Shown here piece after piece: positions 33,010-44,610 of a DNA stretch of 64,000 nucleotides. This stretch comes from Eucalyptus grandis. Its lineage: Eukaryota; Streptophyta; Magnoliopsida; Myrtales; Myrtaceae. The stretch covers positions 18,804,559 to 18,868,558 of the forward strand of contig NC_052614.1 of the NCBI RefSeq assembly GCF_016545825.1, read 5' to 3'. Position numbers and translations under genes: made by a program. Position 1 is the first letter of the stretch, and each line of letters begins with the position of its first letter. Under the pieces are notes generated by a model. That model was not told the origin of the DNA, did no database searches, and worked only from the letters and a program-made list of their open reading frames with translations.

Positions 33010-35278
33010 TATCCCTTGAAGAAAAATGACAAATAGCATTCATTAGCGTCACAAGAGCCAGCGAAATTCGTAATGCAAAACAGAATTTAGTGATGAGGCG
33101 CTTATTTTAGTCCGAATGAGTGCCCATCTTGTGGCGATACCTATTTTGTCGGTACCGCCTCGACCCTAAAATCCTACATATCTTCAATTAAAAGAAGAGG
33201 GGAAAGAGGAAGCATGAAAAGAATGAATACATTCCTATGCAAAGTGTGTTCGTATATCATTTCCATCCGGAACAAGGCCCGGATCTGGTCCCCTATGCAA
33301 AATATGCAATCAAATTGAAGCCGCTACTCGAGTTCTATGATGAACATCTTCGGTCCCACTTCAGACCACAATGTGAAACGGCATTATTCAGCTTCTCTTT
33401 TGTTTTTTGGCGTGGGCCCTCAAGGGGAGAGAGATCATCCATTCAACTAAGAACGTCTTCAAGCTCTCCAAACAGCCTTATGAGCCATAGTCTCCTTGCG
33501 CATCTGGTGGCAACTTTTCTCAACAAGATCAAGCAGCTTTCCCATATATTTTGCCCTCAAGTTCAAGATGTCATTGCTGTCTTTTGTCATCTATTCCAGA
33601 CGACTCCCATCGGCCGGTCTATCTTTGCCACCAAGGAGTTGGAAACAACAGAGATGCTTCTCAGCTTCCTGAAATGATAATATAGAACTAACAGGTCATG
33701 CTGATAGGATATCATCCAAGCTTGTATATATATCTTCATATCGTCTCTCTGTCAGATGATAGTGTTGATTTAATAAATTGAGGCATGCGATTGATTAAAG
33801 CCCTAACCCCAAAAAACTGAGCTCTTTTCCTTGAGTGAATCATACAATAGTGGTAGCAGAACCCAAAAAAAACAGACCTCTTTTCCTTGAGTGAATCATC
33901 TACGCAGAAATTCTAAACACATTAACAAAGCTCTAATAGCGAGATATACTTTTGTGACACATGCAGTGGTGTGTGTTGATACTAGCAATATAGTAGAGCT
34001 CCTCCCACCTTCAAAAGTGCATTAGAATTTCAGGCTCCATGGGACAAGAAATGGTTATAGCCTCAACAAATATATCAGCAGAATCGACTAAGCCAAGAGT
34101 ACCCATATTTGTCGGGCCAGAAATTCATGACAAGCCTTTGGCTTTCAATACGCCAAAACTCTTTTCCACTAATGTGGAACTTGTATGCAAGTCCAGCAAC
34201 CATGCCCCAATCAAGGATTGAAGGCAGGGAGGCAGCTCAAAGTTAAATGAGGAGTCTAGGCAACAATTCATAAAGATTGACCTTGATATAGAATAAAAAA
34301 AAATGTTCAACACAATCAGACCTGAATGCTGTGGCATAACAGCTTTGCAAGTCTCTTCAAGGTAATCCTCGAGTAATACTTTGAAATAAAGATAGTATTC
34401 TGCAGAAAATGGATTGAGTCACATCTGAATGATGATCCAAAAAGAAGAAAAAAGACAAAGTTCTGCAAGTGCAAGTTCAACGATTCTCTCGTCTAAGAAC
34501 TTCGCTGCCTTCTCAAAGCAGTGCACCTTCCAACATGTTTTTCTCATTCTTGAATTCATCTTTGAAAGTACTCCAAAAAGCAGGCCACTGGATAACCTCC
34601 AACTTAACCAATTGTTTCAGAAGTAGCCTGCGTTCAAATATTGAAGGCATGGTCAACCAATTCTATAGTACATTATTGTGATATTTCAAGATGTACAACC
34701 AATTACCCACAACAATTCACAAATGGTACCTGAATTAGGAATTTTCTGAGAGGTTTTTATCCTCTAAAGAAGCATTAAGAAGGCTTGACTGCATAGGATC
34801 ATGTGGTGATAGAACCGAGCACCAACAGATTTTCCTTGGAATCTGCATTAAATTAAATCACAGAATAAACAGTTGTTCCTTGAAACATGTAGTGAAGACT
34901 TAACAACGAAAGAGCTTCACCAGTGTACACTTTGCTTCCGGGTTTACCTTCACTAATGGAATCTCACCTATTGCCTTGTAGCATCGACATGTCTCAAGTT
35001 AATCATTGATGTGCGAGCAATACCTATACCTACATCGTTAACCACATAAATGCAGGGTAAACTGAGATGCGAGTACTAATCTATCAAGTACATCTGGAAC
35101 GTCAGAGTTTGCACTAAAGCTAGAAAGGAACAAGAGAATGTGTTGTGGTTTGAACCACAACCTGAACACTAGGTGGTGCTTGATCGGCAAAAAGACATAA
35201 GTTAAAAGATAGTGGGCGCGACACTAGAAAAAGAAAAACACCAATTTACCGTATCATGAGTCATAGTATATCCATTTC
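33010..35278 (-). pseudogene. RPN5: RPN5 pseudogene, copy 3, 5' part lost
   Basis: The 3' flank (33010-33458) matches copies 5 and 6. The last exon is 33459-33680, with the stop at 33461-33459 (TGA) and frameshifts. Next come the exon for the YYSRITLKRLAE region (about 34318-34400), the exon with [13 protein letters not shown] sequence (34470-34615), the 'KICW ... [14 protein letters not shown]' exon (34738-34850) and traces of the YEIP exon (34900-35100). The copy breaks at 35278, inside the RQDYV exon, right after 'tccatttca', and passes directly into a repeat and a CT microsatellite. Confidence 0.85.
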
Positions 35279-35281
35279 ATA

Positions 35282-35359
35282 AGCATTATGAATCACTCCC
35301 TTGGCACCCAATCTCAATTTCTTAGTCACATTTGAATGATCATTGTTGCCGATCACTAC

Positions 35360-35424
<65 letters not shown>

Positions 35425-35580
35425 ACAATGGGTAGATGAACATCAATCCCCAAATAAGCATTATGAATCACTCCCTTGGCACCCAATCTCAATTTCTTTT
35501 CAACCAAGTCACATTTGAATGATCATTGTTGAGATCACTACTGCCACGATCTCATCTCTCTCTCTCTCTCTCTCTCTCGG
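35282..35580. repeat. Duplicated ~177-bp segment with CT microsatellites
   Basis: 'gcattatgaatcactccctt' then 'cacccaatctcaatttctt' and 'acatttgaatgatcattgtt' occurs at 35279 and again at 35457. The first unit ends in (CT)29-30 (35365-35423), the second in (TC)12 (35555-35578). The phrase is also present in the S blocks (27825, 43140, 58340, 60380), so this is S-block sequence placed between two RPN5 fragments. Confidence 0.85.
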
Positions 35581-35589
35581 CAGATCACA

Positions 35590-37150
35590 TTTGAATGATA
35601 ATATTCTGCAGAAACAGATAATATTGAGTCATATAAAAAACAACAAAGTTTTGCAATTACAAGTTCAATGATTCTCTGTCTAAGAACTTTTGCTGCCTTC
35701 TCAACAGGTGCACCTCCCAGCATGTTTTTCTCATTCTCAAATATATCTTTGAAAGTACTCCAAAAAGCAGGCCACTGGATAATCTCCAACTTGACCAATT
35801 GTTTCAGCAGCAACCTGCATTAAATTATTGAAGGCACTGTCAACCTTATTCTATGGCACACTATGGAGATAATGAAAGAGGATGTACAACCAATTACCTA
35901 AAGAAAATTAAAGGTGTATCTGAATCGGAAATTTATGAGGGATTTTTATCCTCTAAAGTGGCATTAATAAGGCTTGACTACATAGGATCCTGTGGTGATA
36001 GAACCAAGCACCACCAGATTTCCCTTAAAACCTGCATTAAATTAAATCACGTAATGAACAGCAGAAGTGCCTTGAAAAATGCAAAGTGAAGACTTAACAA
36101 TGAAAGAGCTTCAACAGTATCACTACTTTGGGTTTCCCTTCATCAGCATTTTCAGCTTTGGGTTCCCTTCACTGATGGAATCTCATCTATCGCCTTATAT
36201 ATTCAACTTATCTTAAGGTAATCGTTGTTGTGTGAGTAATACCTATACCTACATTGCTAACCACATAAATGCAGAGTAAACTAAGAGAGTTCAAATCTAT
36301 CAAGTACATCTAGAACGTCAGAATTTGCGCTAAAGCTAGAAAGGCACAAGAGAATATGCCTTAGGAAAAATAGTATGTGCTAGATATATAAAGCATACAG
36401 GTTCGTGGTTTGAACCACAACCTGAACACGAAGTGGCGCTTGATTGGCAAAAACAAATTAGTTAAAAGATAGTGGACAAACACTAGACAAAGCAAAACGC
36501 CAATTTACTGTGTCATGAGTCATAGTATTTCCATTTCAACTCCAGAAGTGACGGAATATCAGCTGGAGCTTGTTCCACAATGTTTTCACCTTCTTTAGGC
36601 TTTTTCTTCTCTTTGGAAGGATTTGCATCACACACTTGGGGGCTGATTTTCCTAGAAAGAATATGTGCATAGACATAATCCTGGTGATCTAAGCACAAAC
36701 AAACCTGCAAAACCCATCAATCAGGAAACCAATCAGAGTAATAGTGCGTAAATGGCTAAAAGCAATATAACAAATCCATACTTCTTCAAAAAAAAAAGAA
36801 AAAAGAAGGCAACTTTCTCCAGACTTGCCATTGCTACAAAAGTTTCTACCTGCATTCCAAACCCATCATAGGAATGTTGGACAAGGAAAAACCATTTACA
36901 AGATCAATGACAACAGAAGTCTACTTCTAGTTACCCTGATTTCTTGCATCAAATCAGTAGCTTTTGCTATAAGACCTTGATCTTCCTTTATTTTTTAAAG
37001 TATCTTGATCAACCGTGCTCTCTCAATTTTGACATATATCTGCATGACAAAACTAGCTATAGAAACCACGAAACAAAAATAGATTGCTGACGCATATAAG
37101 CTGCGATGGAGTTTGATTTCATATATTTACCTTCCCATCGGCGAAAGAGT
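35590..37150 (-). pseudogene. RPN5: RPN5 pseudogene, copy 4, lacks both ends
   Basis: On the minus strand: [15 protein letters not shown] exon (about 36930-37045); [20 protein letters not shown] then [11 protein letters not shown] (36513-36710); YEIP-region exon (about 36100-36200); the KICW exon (35928-36035); and '[20 protein letters not shown]' with '[13 protein letters not shown]' (35640-35815). The last two C-terminal exons are missing, cut at the CT microsatellite near 35580. At the 5' side homology ends near 37150. In the SRK exon the reading stays open, so this part is younger or less decayed. Confidence 0.88.
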
Positions 37151-37334
37151 TAAGCATCATAATTAACCCCTAAGTATTTGGGGGCAAAAGTGAAGAAGAG
37201 ACCAAAACGAATGCAAAACCCGATGACAGCAGTAAATAGAAGAAAGACAGAAGGATGATAGAAATACTCAATGGTAAAATCGCTTCCGTCCCCAGCCAGA
37301 AGGGACGGTTGCCGTACAAAGGTGCTGGCATCGT
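37151..37334 (-). repeat. Short S-block remnant
   Basis: 'ttgggggcaaaagtgaagaa' and 'gatgacagcagtaaatagaa' match S-block sequence near 22690 and 41870. Only about 180 bases remain. Confidence 0.6.
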
Positions 37335-37684
37335 GCTGCATTGCTAATTGCTTGCCGCAAGGCTCAACCTAGCAAACAAACAACTCAAAAAGTGGGATAC
37401 AAATTGCACAATTAAACAGAGAGAGGCGGAGCACATAGCAATTAGCAGATATTTAAATACCAAGAGTTGGACCAAATAACAAATGCACAGGCAATCCAAT
37501 TCAACCCCTGTCGATTATCCAGAGCAAGGTACCGAGAGAACTTTGTGTGTGTTGCAATGTTTTTAATCCACCAGCGAGGAAACTGCTCCACATTCAAAAA
37601 CCGCTGCGGTTTCTCCATTGGGGTCACGTTTTCCACCTCGAAAGGTCGTGGCCCGCGGAGAGAGGGGACGCTTAAAAAAAAACA
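37335..37684 (-). pseudogene. DUT: dUTPase pseudogene 2 (coding part almost gone)
   Basis: It begins with the same 3' flank as copies 1 and 3 ('cgcaaggctcaacctagca', 'acaattaaacagagagagg'). It jumps at about 37460 to intron-like sequence ('acaaatgcacaggcaatcca', matching 59986-60005), then to 'tttttaatccaccagcgagg', and ends with a short piece of the N-terminal exon ('ggcccgcggagagaggggac' at about 37650). All active-site exons are missing. Confidence 0.7.
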
Positions 37685-37950
37685 GAGTTTTAGTGGACTT
37701 TTTTTTCACAAGAATTGATCAGTTTCAATAATTGCTCTTTATGATCAATGAAGAATTCGATTTTTTCATCAGCAGGGCTTTAAACTAATGAACGTCACAA
37801 ACTTTTTCTAACACTAATTTTTGTCAAATTAAATGTTTTTAATATTTTATAACAGCTCTTTTTATTTTCAGAATATTAATTGGTTTTCAAGTACGTGGTA
37901 AAAAAAGGCATTCAAATAATGGAAAAAAATTAATTTTTTGCGTTACCTCG
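37685..37950. repeat. AT-rich block B, copy 2
   Basis: It matches 31360-31745 and again directly follows dUTPase 5' sequence, which shows the two units share one origin. Confidence 0.7.
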
Positions 37951-38224
37951 AATTTTCCCTACATTTGAATTAAGTCATTGACAATGGCATTGCAACATTA
38001 ACTAAAAGTAGTAAAGCTTGTATTTCTAAACACTTTAAATTGAAAATTAAATTCTCTAAAAAGAAAAAAACTATTTACTTCTCATAAATAATCGGCCTTG
38101 TTAACAAAGACCTCAAGAATAATTTTAAAGTGATCTTATAATTATTGATGTATTAAGTTGGAGAAAAGTAACGTCCCTCGAGGAGATAAAAAGTGCATTT
38201 ATCTTATTGAAATGAAGGTCCTTA
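37951..38224. other. AT-rich sequence, no gene
   Basis: Nothing recognised. Confidence 0.45.
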
Positions 38225-40945
38225 GAAACCGGGTGCTCATTTCAAATGCGAGATGAAATAAAAAAATAACATTCATTAGCCTTTACTTTTGGGAGAGGTA
38301 ATTTTCCCCAGTGTTAGGAAAACACAAGCACCGTCAGAATTTGTAATGCGAAACAAAGTTTAGTAACAAGGCTCTCACTGCAGTCCGAATGAGTGCCCAT
38401 TTTGTGCAGATACCTGTTCCACTGGTACAAGTTCCTACCCTTGAAAGCCCACAAATCTTCAATTAAAACAGGAGGAAAGATGAAAAGATCAAAACGCACT
38501 CCAATGCAGAAAGTGCATTCAGTATATCCTTACACGACACAAGGTCTAGATCCGGTCCATCTACAAAATATGCAGTCAAATTTAAACTAGCTGCACGAGA
38601 AATCTATAAGGAATATCTTCAGTCTCCACTTCAGAGCATAATGGGAAACAGCATTCTTCAACTTCTCTTCCTCGATGAGAGGAGACTCAAGGGGAGAGAG
38701 ATCATTCATTCAACTAGGGCATCTTCAAGCTCTAAAAGTAGCCTTATGAACCTTGGTTTCCCTTGTGGACTTGTTGGCAACGTTTCTCAACAAGATCAAG
38801 GAGCTTTTCCAAATTTGTCACCATCGAGTTTAAGATGTCATTACTCTCCTTTCTCATTTGGAGACATAGAACTCACATCAGCTAGCTTATCTGTTGCCAC
38901 CATGTCATTACTCTCCTTTGTCATTTGGAGACAGAGAACTCACATCAGCTAGCTTATCTTTTGCCACCAAGACCTGGAAACAGCCATTATGGAGAGATGC
39001 TTCTCAGCTTCCTAAAATGGTAATACAAAACTAATAGGTCATGCAATAGAATATAATACAAGCTTGGATAATTATCATTATACAATCTTTCTATTAGATG
39101 ATAGTATTGGTTTTATCGATTGAGGCATGTGAACGATTAAAACGCTCTTCAACAGCAGCAATAGAAACCCGAGAAGAGAGCTCTTCTCCTTGAGTGATTC
39201 AGCTATGTAGGTTTTCTAAACACATTAAGAAAGCTCCAACAGTGGGATATACTTTTATATGCCGGAAATGGTGAGTGATAATACTAGTAGAAAACTTGCT
39301 GAACTATTATAGCAATATAGCACAGCTCCTCCCACCCTTCCAAAGGGCATCGAAATTTCAGGCTCCATGGGACAAGAAATGGTTTCACAATACCAGACAA
39401 TTACACAGCTAAAAATTTTATGAGCAAAAGTTGACTAAGCCAAGTGCACACATATATGTCGGTCAGAAATGTTTACGGAACGAAACTACAAAGACAACAT
39501 TCTCAATTCCATGACAAGCCTTCGGCTTTCAAGGCACCTGAACCTCGTTTCCACTATTTTAGAATTTGTATCCAAGTCCGGCAACCATGTCCCAATCGGG
39601 ATTACAGGCGAGAGGCTGCTCGGGGTTAAATGTGGGGTCTTGAAAATCATTCATAAAACATAAACCAATGTTCCCCATAATCAGATCTAAATACTAAGGC
39701 ATCACAGCTCTGAAGTCTCTTTAAAAATAATCCTCGGGTAATACTTTGAAACAACAATAATATTCTGCAGAAAATAGAGTGAGTCACAAATGACAAAGTT
39801 CTGTAATTACACATTTAATGATTCTCTGTCTAAGATCTTCGCTGCCTTCTCAACAAGTGCACCTCCAAGCATGTTTTTCTCATTCTCAAATTCATCTTTA
39901 AAAGTACTCCAAAGAACAGTCCATTGGATAGCCTCCAAAGTGTGACCAATTGTTTCAGAAGCAACCTGCGTTAAAGTAACAAAGGCATGGTCAACCAAAT
40001 TCTATGGCACGTTATTGAGATGTTGCAAGATGTACAACCAATTACCTAGAACAATTCAAAAATGGTACCTGAATTGGGTAATATATGAGAGATTTTGATC
40101 CTTAAAGCGGCATTAAGAAGGCTTGACTACATAGGATTATGTGGTGATAGAACCAAGTACCAGTAGATTTTCCTTAGAACCTACAGCCGTGCCTCAAAAC
40201 ACTCAGTGAAGACTCAACAACAATAGAGCTTCACCGGTATCAACCGCTCCGGGTTTCCCTTCACCATGTGGCCTTATAGCATCAACATATCTTGAGGTAA
40301 TTGTTGTTATGTGAGTAATACCTACATCATTAACAACATGAACACTAGGTAAACCGAGATGTATGTTTAGATCCATTAAGCACATCTTGATCGTCGAGTT
40401 TGCTATAAAGCTAGAAAGGAAGAAGAGTATGTACCAACTAAATAAAGCCATACAAGTTCATGGTTTGAACCCTAACTTGAATACTAGGTAGCGATTGATC
40501 GTGAAAACAATTTAGTTAAAAGATAGTGGACACAACATAAAAGTTTCTACCTGCAATTTAAACCCATCATAGAAATGTTGGACAAGGAAAAATCAATTAC
40601 AAGATCGGTGACAACAAAAGAGTCGCTTCTAGTTACCGCAATTTCCGGCATAAAGTCAACAGCTTCTGCAATAAGACCTTGTTCTTCCTTTACTTTTGCA
40701 ATCTTCTTAATCAACCGTGCTCTCTCAATTTCGACATATATCTGCATAACAAAACTAGCTATAGAAACCACGGGAAGGAAAAAAAGATTGCTCATAAACA
40801 TAATCTGCAATAGGGTTTCATTTCACATTTTAACCATCACAGGGCAATAGAGTAAAGTGTCCCAATAAGCTCTATCATTGTCTCAAAATCAGCTGTCTGG
40901 TTAATATATTGCATAGTCTGCTACACCATTGCTTTGTCACAGCCT
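38225..40945 (-). pseudogene. RPN5: RPN5 pseudogene, copy 5
   Basis: The 3' flank is 38225-38724. The last exon is 38725-39010 with its TGA at 38727-38725 and an internal 67-bp tandem duplication (38835-38968). Then: RITLK-region exon remnant (about 39690-39780); '[20 protein letters not shown]' (about 39840-39925); KICW exon (40075-40190); YEIP region (40200-40340). The RQDYV exon is deleted near 40540. Exon with '[20 protein letters not shown]' and [15 protein letters not shown] (40625-40750) is still open and close to the family wording. Exon for the QYIDQT region lies at 40835-40940, degraded. Confidence 0.9.
38835..38968. repeat. 67-bp tandem duplication in RPN5 copy 5 last exon
   Basis: 'atgtcattactctccttt' begins at 38835 and again at 38902, and both units end 'gttgccacc' or 'tttgccacc'. 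67 is not a multiple of three, so it breaks the frame. Confidence 0.9.
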
Positions 40946-43440
40946 GTTGATGAGAAAACAGCGACACGTTTGTCACCATCTAATCAAGTCAATGACTTGA
41001 TTCTGTCTAGAGCACAATTATTAGAGTTGAACTGATTTGATTAACAGCACGGAAAATGTTTCATTCTAGCATGAAGAAATAGTCAAAAAGAAATCAAAAG
41101 GGATAATAGGAAGGTGCAATATGAATACGGTATCTCGTATCAAGAGAATCCCAGCCAATTGAAAACTTGCAAATGGCACAAGCACCATTATCCCCATAAA
41201 GGACATATCATGAAACATGTCCTGTACTAGACCCGAAAAGATGTATGTGATTCATACGAAGGTAGAAGAACAAGAATCAGTAAAAATCTGGGGCAATCTT
41301 GTGAAAGAATCAAGAAACACAAGGTGAGAAACAGAAGAGGATTCCATAATCCTAGATTCCAATGGATTCCACCATACTAGATTCTAGAGGATTCCACCAT
41401 AGTAAAGCACAAGCCCTAAGACTAAGATCTTGAATCTTGATGGATTGCCTAGAGCCAATTTCCATATAGATATGCCGAGGACATTCATTTTTCAGATAGT
41501 CATACATAGATGTCACATCATAGCTACACAAAACAACAGTTGAAGATCTATCAATTCGCGTATGGGAGGCAATCCCTGCAGTATAAATACATATAAATTT
41601 AACCCTCAAGTTAAATGTTGTTAAGACCAATCCCACATGATTGAAATCGGAACATGCTTTGGATCAATGATCATAAGACTCTACAGAAAATTAAGTTCTA
41701 AAGAAATAGATTGTTAATCTTTTTTTTCTGTACTAATACCTACATGTTATCTTTTAAAAAAGGGAAATGAAGCTCAAATGTATAAATCAAAAGCACAAGA
41801 GCCACCACAACAGAAGCACACCATTGAGGAAGCTCCTGTAACTCTCGAGAAAGCTATCTAGAGAAGCATTGGGGCAAAAGTACGAAGAGAGCAAAACGAA
41901 TGCAAAACCGGACGATGGCAAGTGAAAAGAAGAAGACAAGAAGATGAAAGAAATAGACAAGGTGAAGAGCTATATGCTATGATGCAAAAATGAACTGTCC
42001 CCCAGCCCGAAGAGATTCTCGCCATACAAAGGTTAGGGCATTGTGCTCCATTGCTGTTTGTGGAGGCACAACAGACCTCCTATTTACCCCACCCTCTCAT
42101 GAATGTAGAGACCACTTCCAACTCCAGCAATAAAAGGTTGATCCGGTTGAAAGCTTATGGACTCTCCCAAGTCTGTATGGAAAGTATCTTCAGCCTTGTC
42201 ATAACCAGCCATTAAATCTTCCATGCAATCTAATTCAGGATGAGGGCAACACCTCATTCTCATTTTAAGTCCCCTTGTATTTCCATGCCCAAAGTTAGCC
42301 TGACTTAGCAGGTTTGGCCTTTAGATATTGTTTTAGACGTACAATGGGTCATGCACAATGAGAACTGGGGCTTCATTTTACTTACGATGAGATTGAGTCC
42401 CAATTAAATAGGCAAACTTGGATATTTGGGACCAGAGCGAGAATCCCATTCTCCATCTCCAATGATCCCTTCGATCAAAACTGGGAATGATTCTGATGTG
42501 ACCAACTTCCATCTTTTAAATTGCATCCTAGACAGATTGCAACCTAAAACCAACTTTTAAGGTAAAGATCTCACATAGGTATAATTAATAGCCACCAATC
42601 ATCATGCTCTAACTAATCCAGAGGAACTTATCAGCATTCAGCATACCATAACAATGAAATACCATCGACGAAGAGCGAAAATTCCACTAGCTTTTCACCT
42701 AAAAGCAGAGATGAGAAGGCAAATACTTGGACATAGGTTAACCTCGATGACGACATTCACCTTCTAATAATGTGTGTAAGACATTTCTTTCATTACAAGA
42801 AAGTTTGGGAGCAACTAAATACAGGTAAAACAATTTAAATGAATGAATATCCAAGTATCGATGTCATCAAATAATTGTGACTCCTTTATATCACTTGAAG
42901 AGGAAGGCAGAGACAAAAGTTCAAGCCCCAAGAACCAGGTAGGTGACCAAACACAATAATCTTGGCTCGCGCTTTTTTTAATATTCCTTTCTCCAGCAAA
43001 CGTAACACATGTTGTGTTCGTGCAAGGGAGAAACTCAGCAGCAAACCCTTATTGCAATTACAACCCGTACTCATAGTTCATTTTTAATTGATTGCATATT
43101 AGTTTGTCAGTGGGTGGATGAACATCTACCCCTGAATTAGTATTACAAATCGCTCCTCCAGTACCCAATCTCAATTTCTTTTCTCCTCGGTTTCTTTGTT
43201 ATGCAATAAGTATAATAAGCAAGGCAACGGGGAAATACCTATCCATCTCTATAAAAGATAATGCAAACCCCAAAAACATATCTACTAAGCAGAATAAAAA
43301 ACAAAGAGGAGCCCCAACTCCTGACTTCACTAAACCCTGAAAAGGCGATAAAACAAAATAAAACTACTTGACTAAGACAAAGCGCCTTTTTCTCTTTGTC
43401 ATCATAGACCAAGGATATTATCTAATTTTACAACCCTTCA
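40946..43440 (-). repeat. S block, copy 3
   Basis: The same order of landmarks: 'YDYLKNECPRHIYMEIGSRQ' tract (41425-41520), with the 26-bp repeat nearby in about three units (41340-41405); 'cagacctcctatttacccc' (about 42072); 'tcccaattaaataggcaa' (about 42397); 'atccagaggaacttatca' (about 42617); 'gtacccaatctcaatttctt' (about 43161). It leads into the PAT 5' region. Confidence 0.75.
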
Positions 43441-43809
43441 CTCCCACACGTTTAACTTCAATTCCAAAAGGAGGTGGGCCCATCTTGTAAAAGTACAAGT
43501 TCAAAGTATTTTCCTAGATAGTACCCCAAACGACAATGTCCAGCTTATCCACAGAACTTTGTGCACTACTTTCCTACTCAACTCATCCATATGCCACAGC
43601 TACTGACTTCTACCTATTGAGTTCGCTCTCTCCTCCAAAGCTAAGCGGTCGGGTAAGACTCGCCGATATGCTGCCGAAAAGGATATCTCCCCAGGCTAAT
43701 CTCTTTGCTTTATTACATATCTCTTCGTATACACATACAGAGGATCCACCATTAGACTTCCACAGGAATATCAGCCCCAACCTTCCTTCCATCATCATTC
43801 AAGAAAAAA
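43441..43809 (-). repeat. S-block tail next to PAT fragment 1
   Basis: It matches 60650-61020 and, more distantly, 28130-28700 and 58640-59220 ('acttccacaggaatatcagc', 'ggatatctccccaggctaat'). It lies directly downstream of the PAT coding exons, so it may be PAT intron sequence. No exon was recognised. Confidence 0.6.
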
Positions 43810-44480
43810 GAGAAAGAAGAAGTACCCAGATAGGCAAATCAAGCATCAAAATTGGAAAAGGGAGCTCGAGGAATAGGCACAAAAGTCCGCGAGCGCCATT
43901 GCTTCGGAGCCTCTCTTCTTCTTTCTATAACTGGTCCTATCCATCGGATCTATCGCAAAGACACCGACGAACGAAACATCGCCGAGAACACCTGAAAATC
44001 GGGGAAATATGTGGAAAATCCCATCAATTCCCAAAACCGACGAAAGAAAAGCAATCAATGTCATCATGGCACAAAGTAAACGCTAAGGAGTTACCACAAA
44101 AGAGAATATTGTCGTCATGGTGATTTCAAGAGCCCGTTCCCAAGCAACGGTCCCCAAGAAGACCTAGAAGGCCACCGCTAGAAATCGAACACCGCCATCC
44201 CAACCGCTCCGCAATTGCAAATTTACGACATGAGATGGATCGACTCTAAACTTCAAATGCGATTGATCGATCATCTGCATCACGCCCTACACATTTACTA
44301 CTGAGAAAACTAAAATCTCCAATCCGAACAATCGATGAGCTCGCGCGTCGGAGCGACGTGGTTCTAAAATGCAGATGAAGCTGAGAGACCACAGGAAAGA
44401 CGCGTGCGTGCGTTTACCTGGAGCGGATGGAGAGGGCGCTGCCAGCCGTGGCGTCGCCTCGTTGCCGTCGCCGTCGTCAT
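43810..44480 (-). pseudogene. DHHC protein S-acyltransferase (PAT) 5' fragment 1
   Basis: Plant PATs attach fatty acids to cysteines of membrane proteins. Their N-terminus typically reads RRHGWQxPxHxLQV, then two membrane helices before the DHHC zinc domain. Here the ATG at 44480-44478 opens MTTATATRRRHGWQRPLHPL and a donor CAG|GTAAAC follows at 44418/44417. Exon 2 (about 44080-44150) has a hydrophobic helix, 'EITMTTIFSFV', but a TAG in the helix and no clean acceptor. Exon 3 (about 43850-43990) has AIDPMDRTSYRKKKRGSEA. The DHHC domain is not in the window. Upstream it abuts the TNL1 LRR exon. Confidence 0.72.
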
Positions 44481-44577
44481 CTCCGCCGCGCCGACCGACC
44501 TGCCCGCCTGCCTGCGGTGGATGAGCGGTGCGAACGGTGGCTTCATTCTTCGATCTTCAACAGGGCGACTGACTAGT

Positions 44578-44610
<33 letters not shown>

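Noticed and set aside
35261..35518. Proteins with long Arg-Glu or Ser-Leu runs
   Set aside because: Direct translations of the CT microsatellite.
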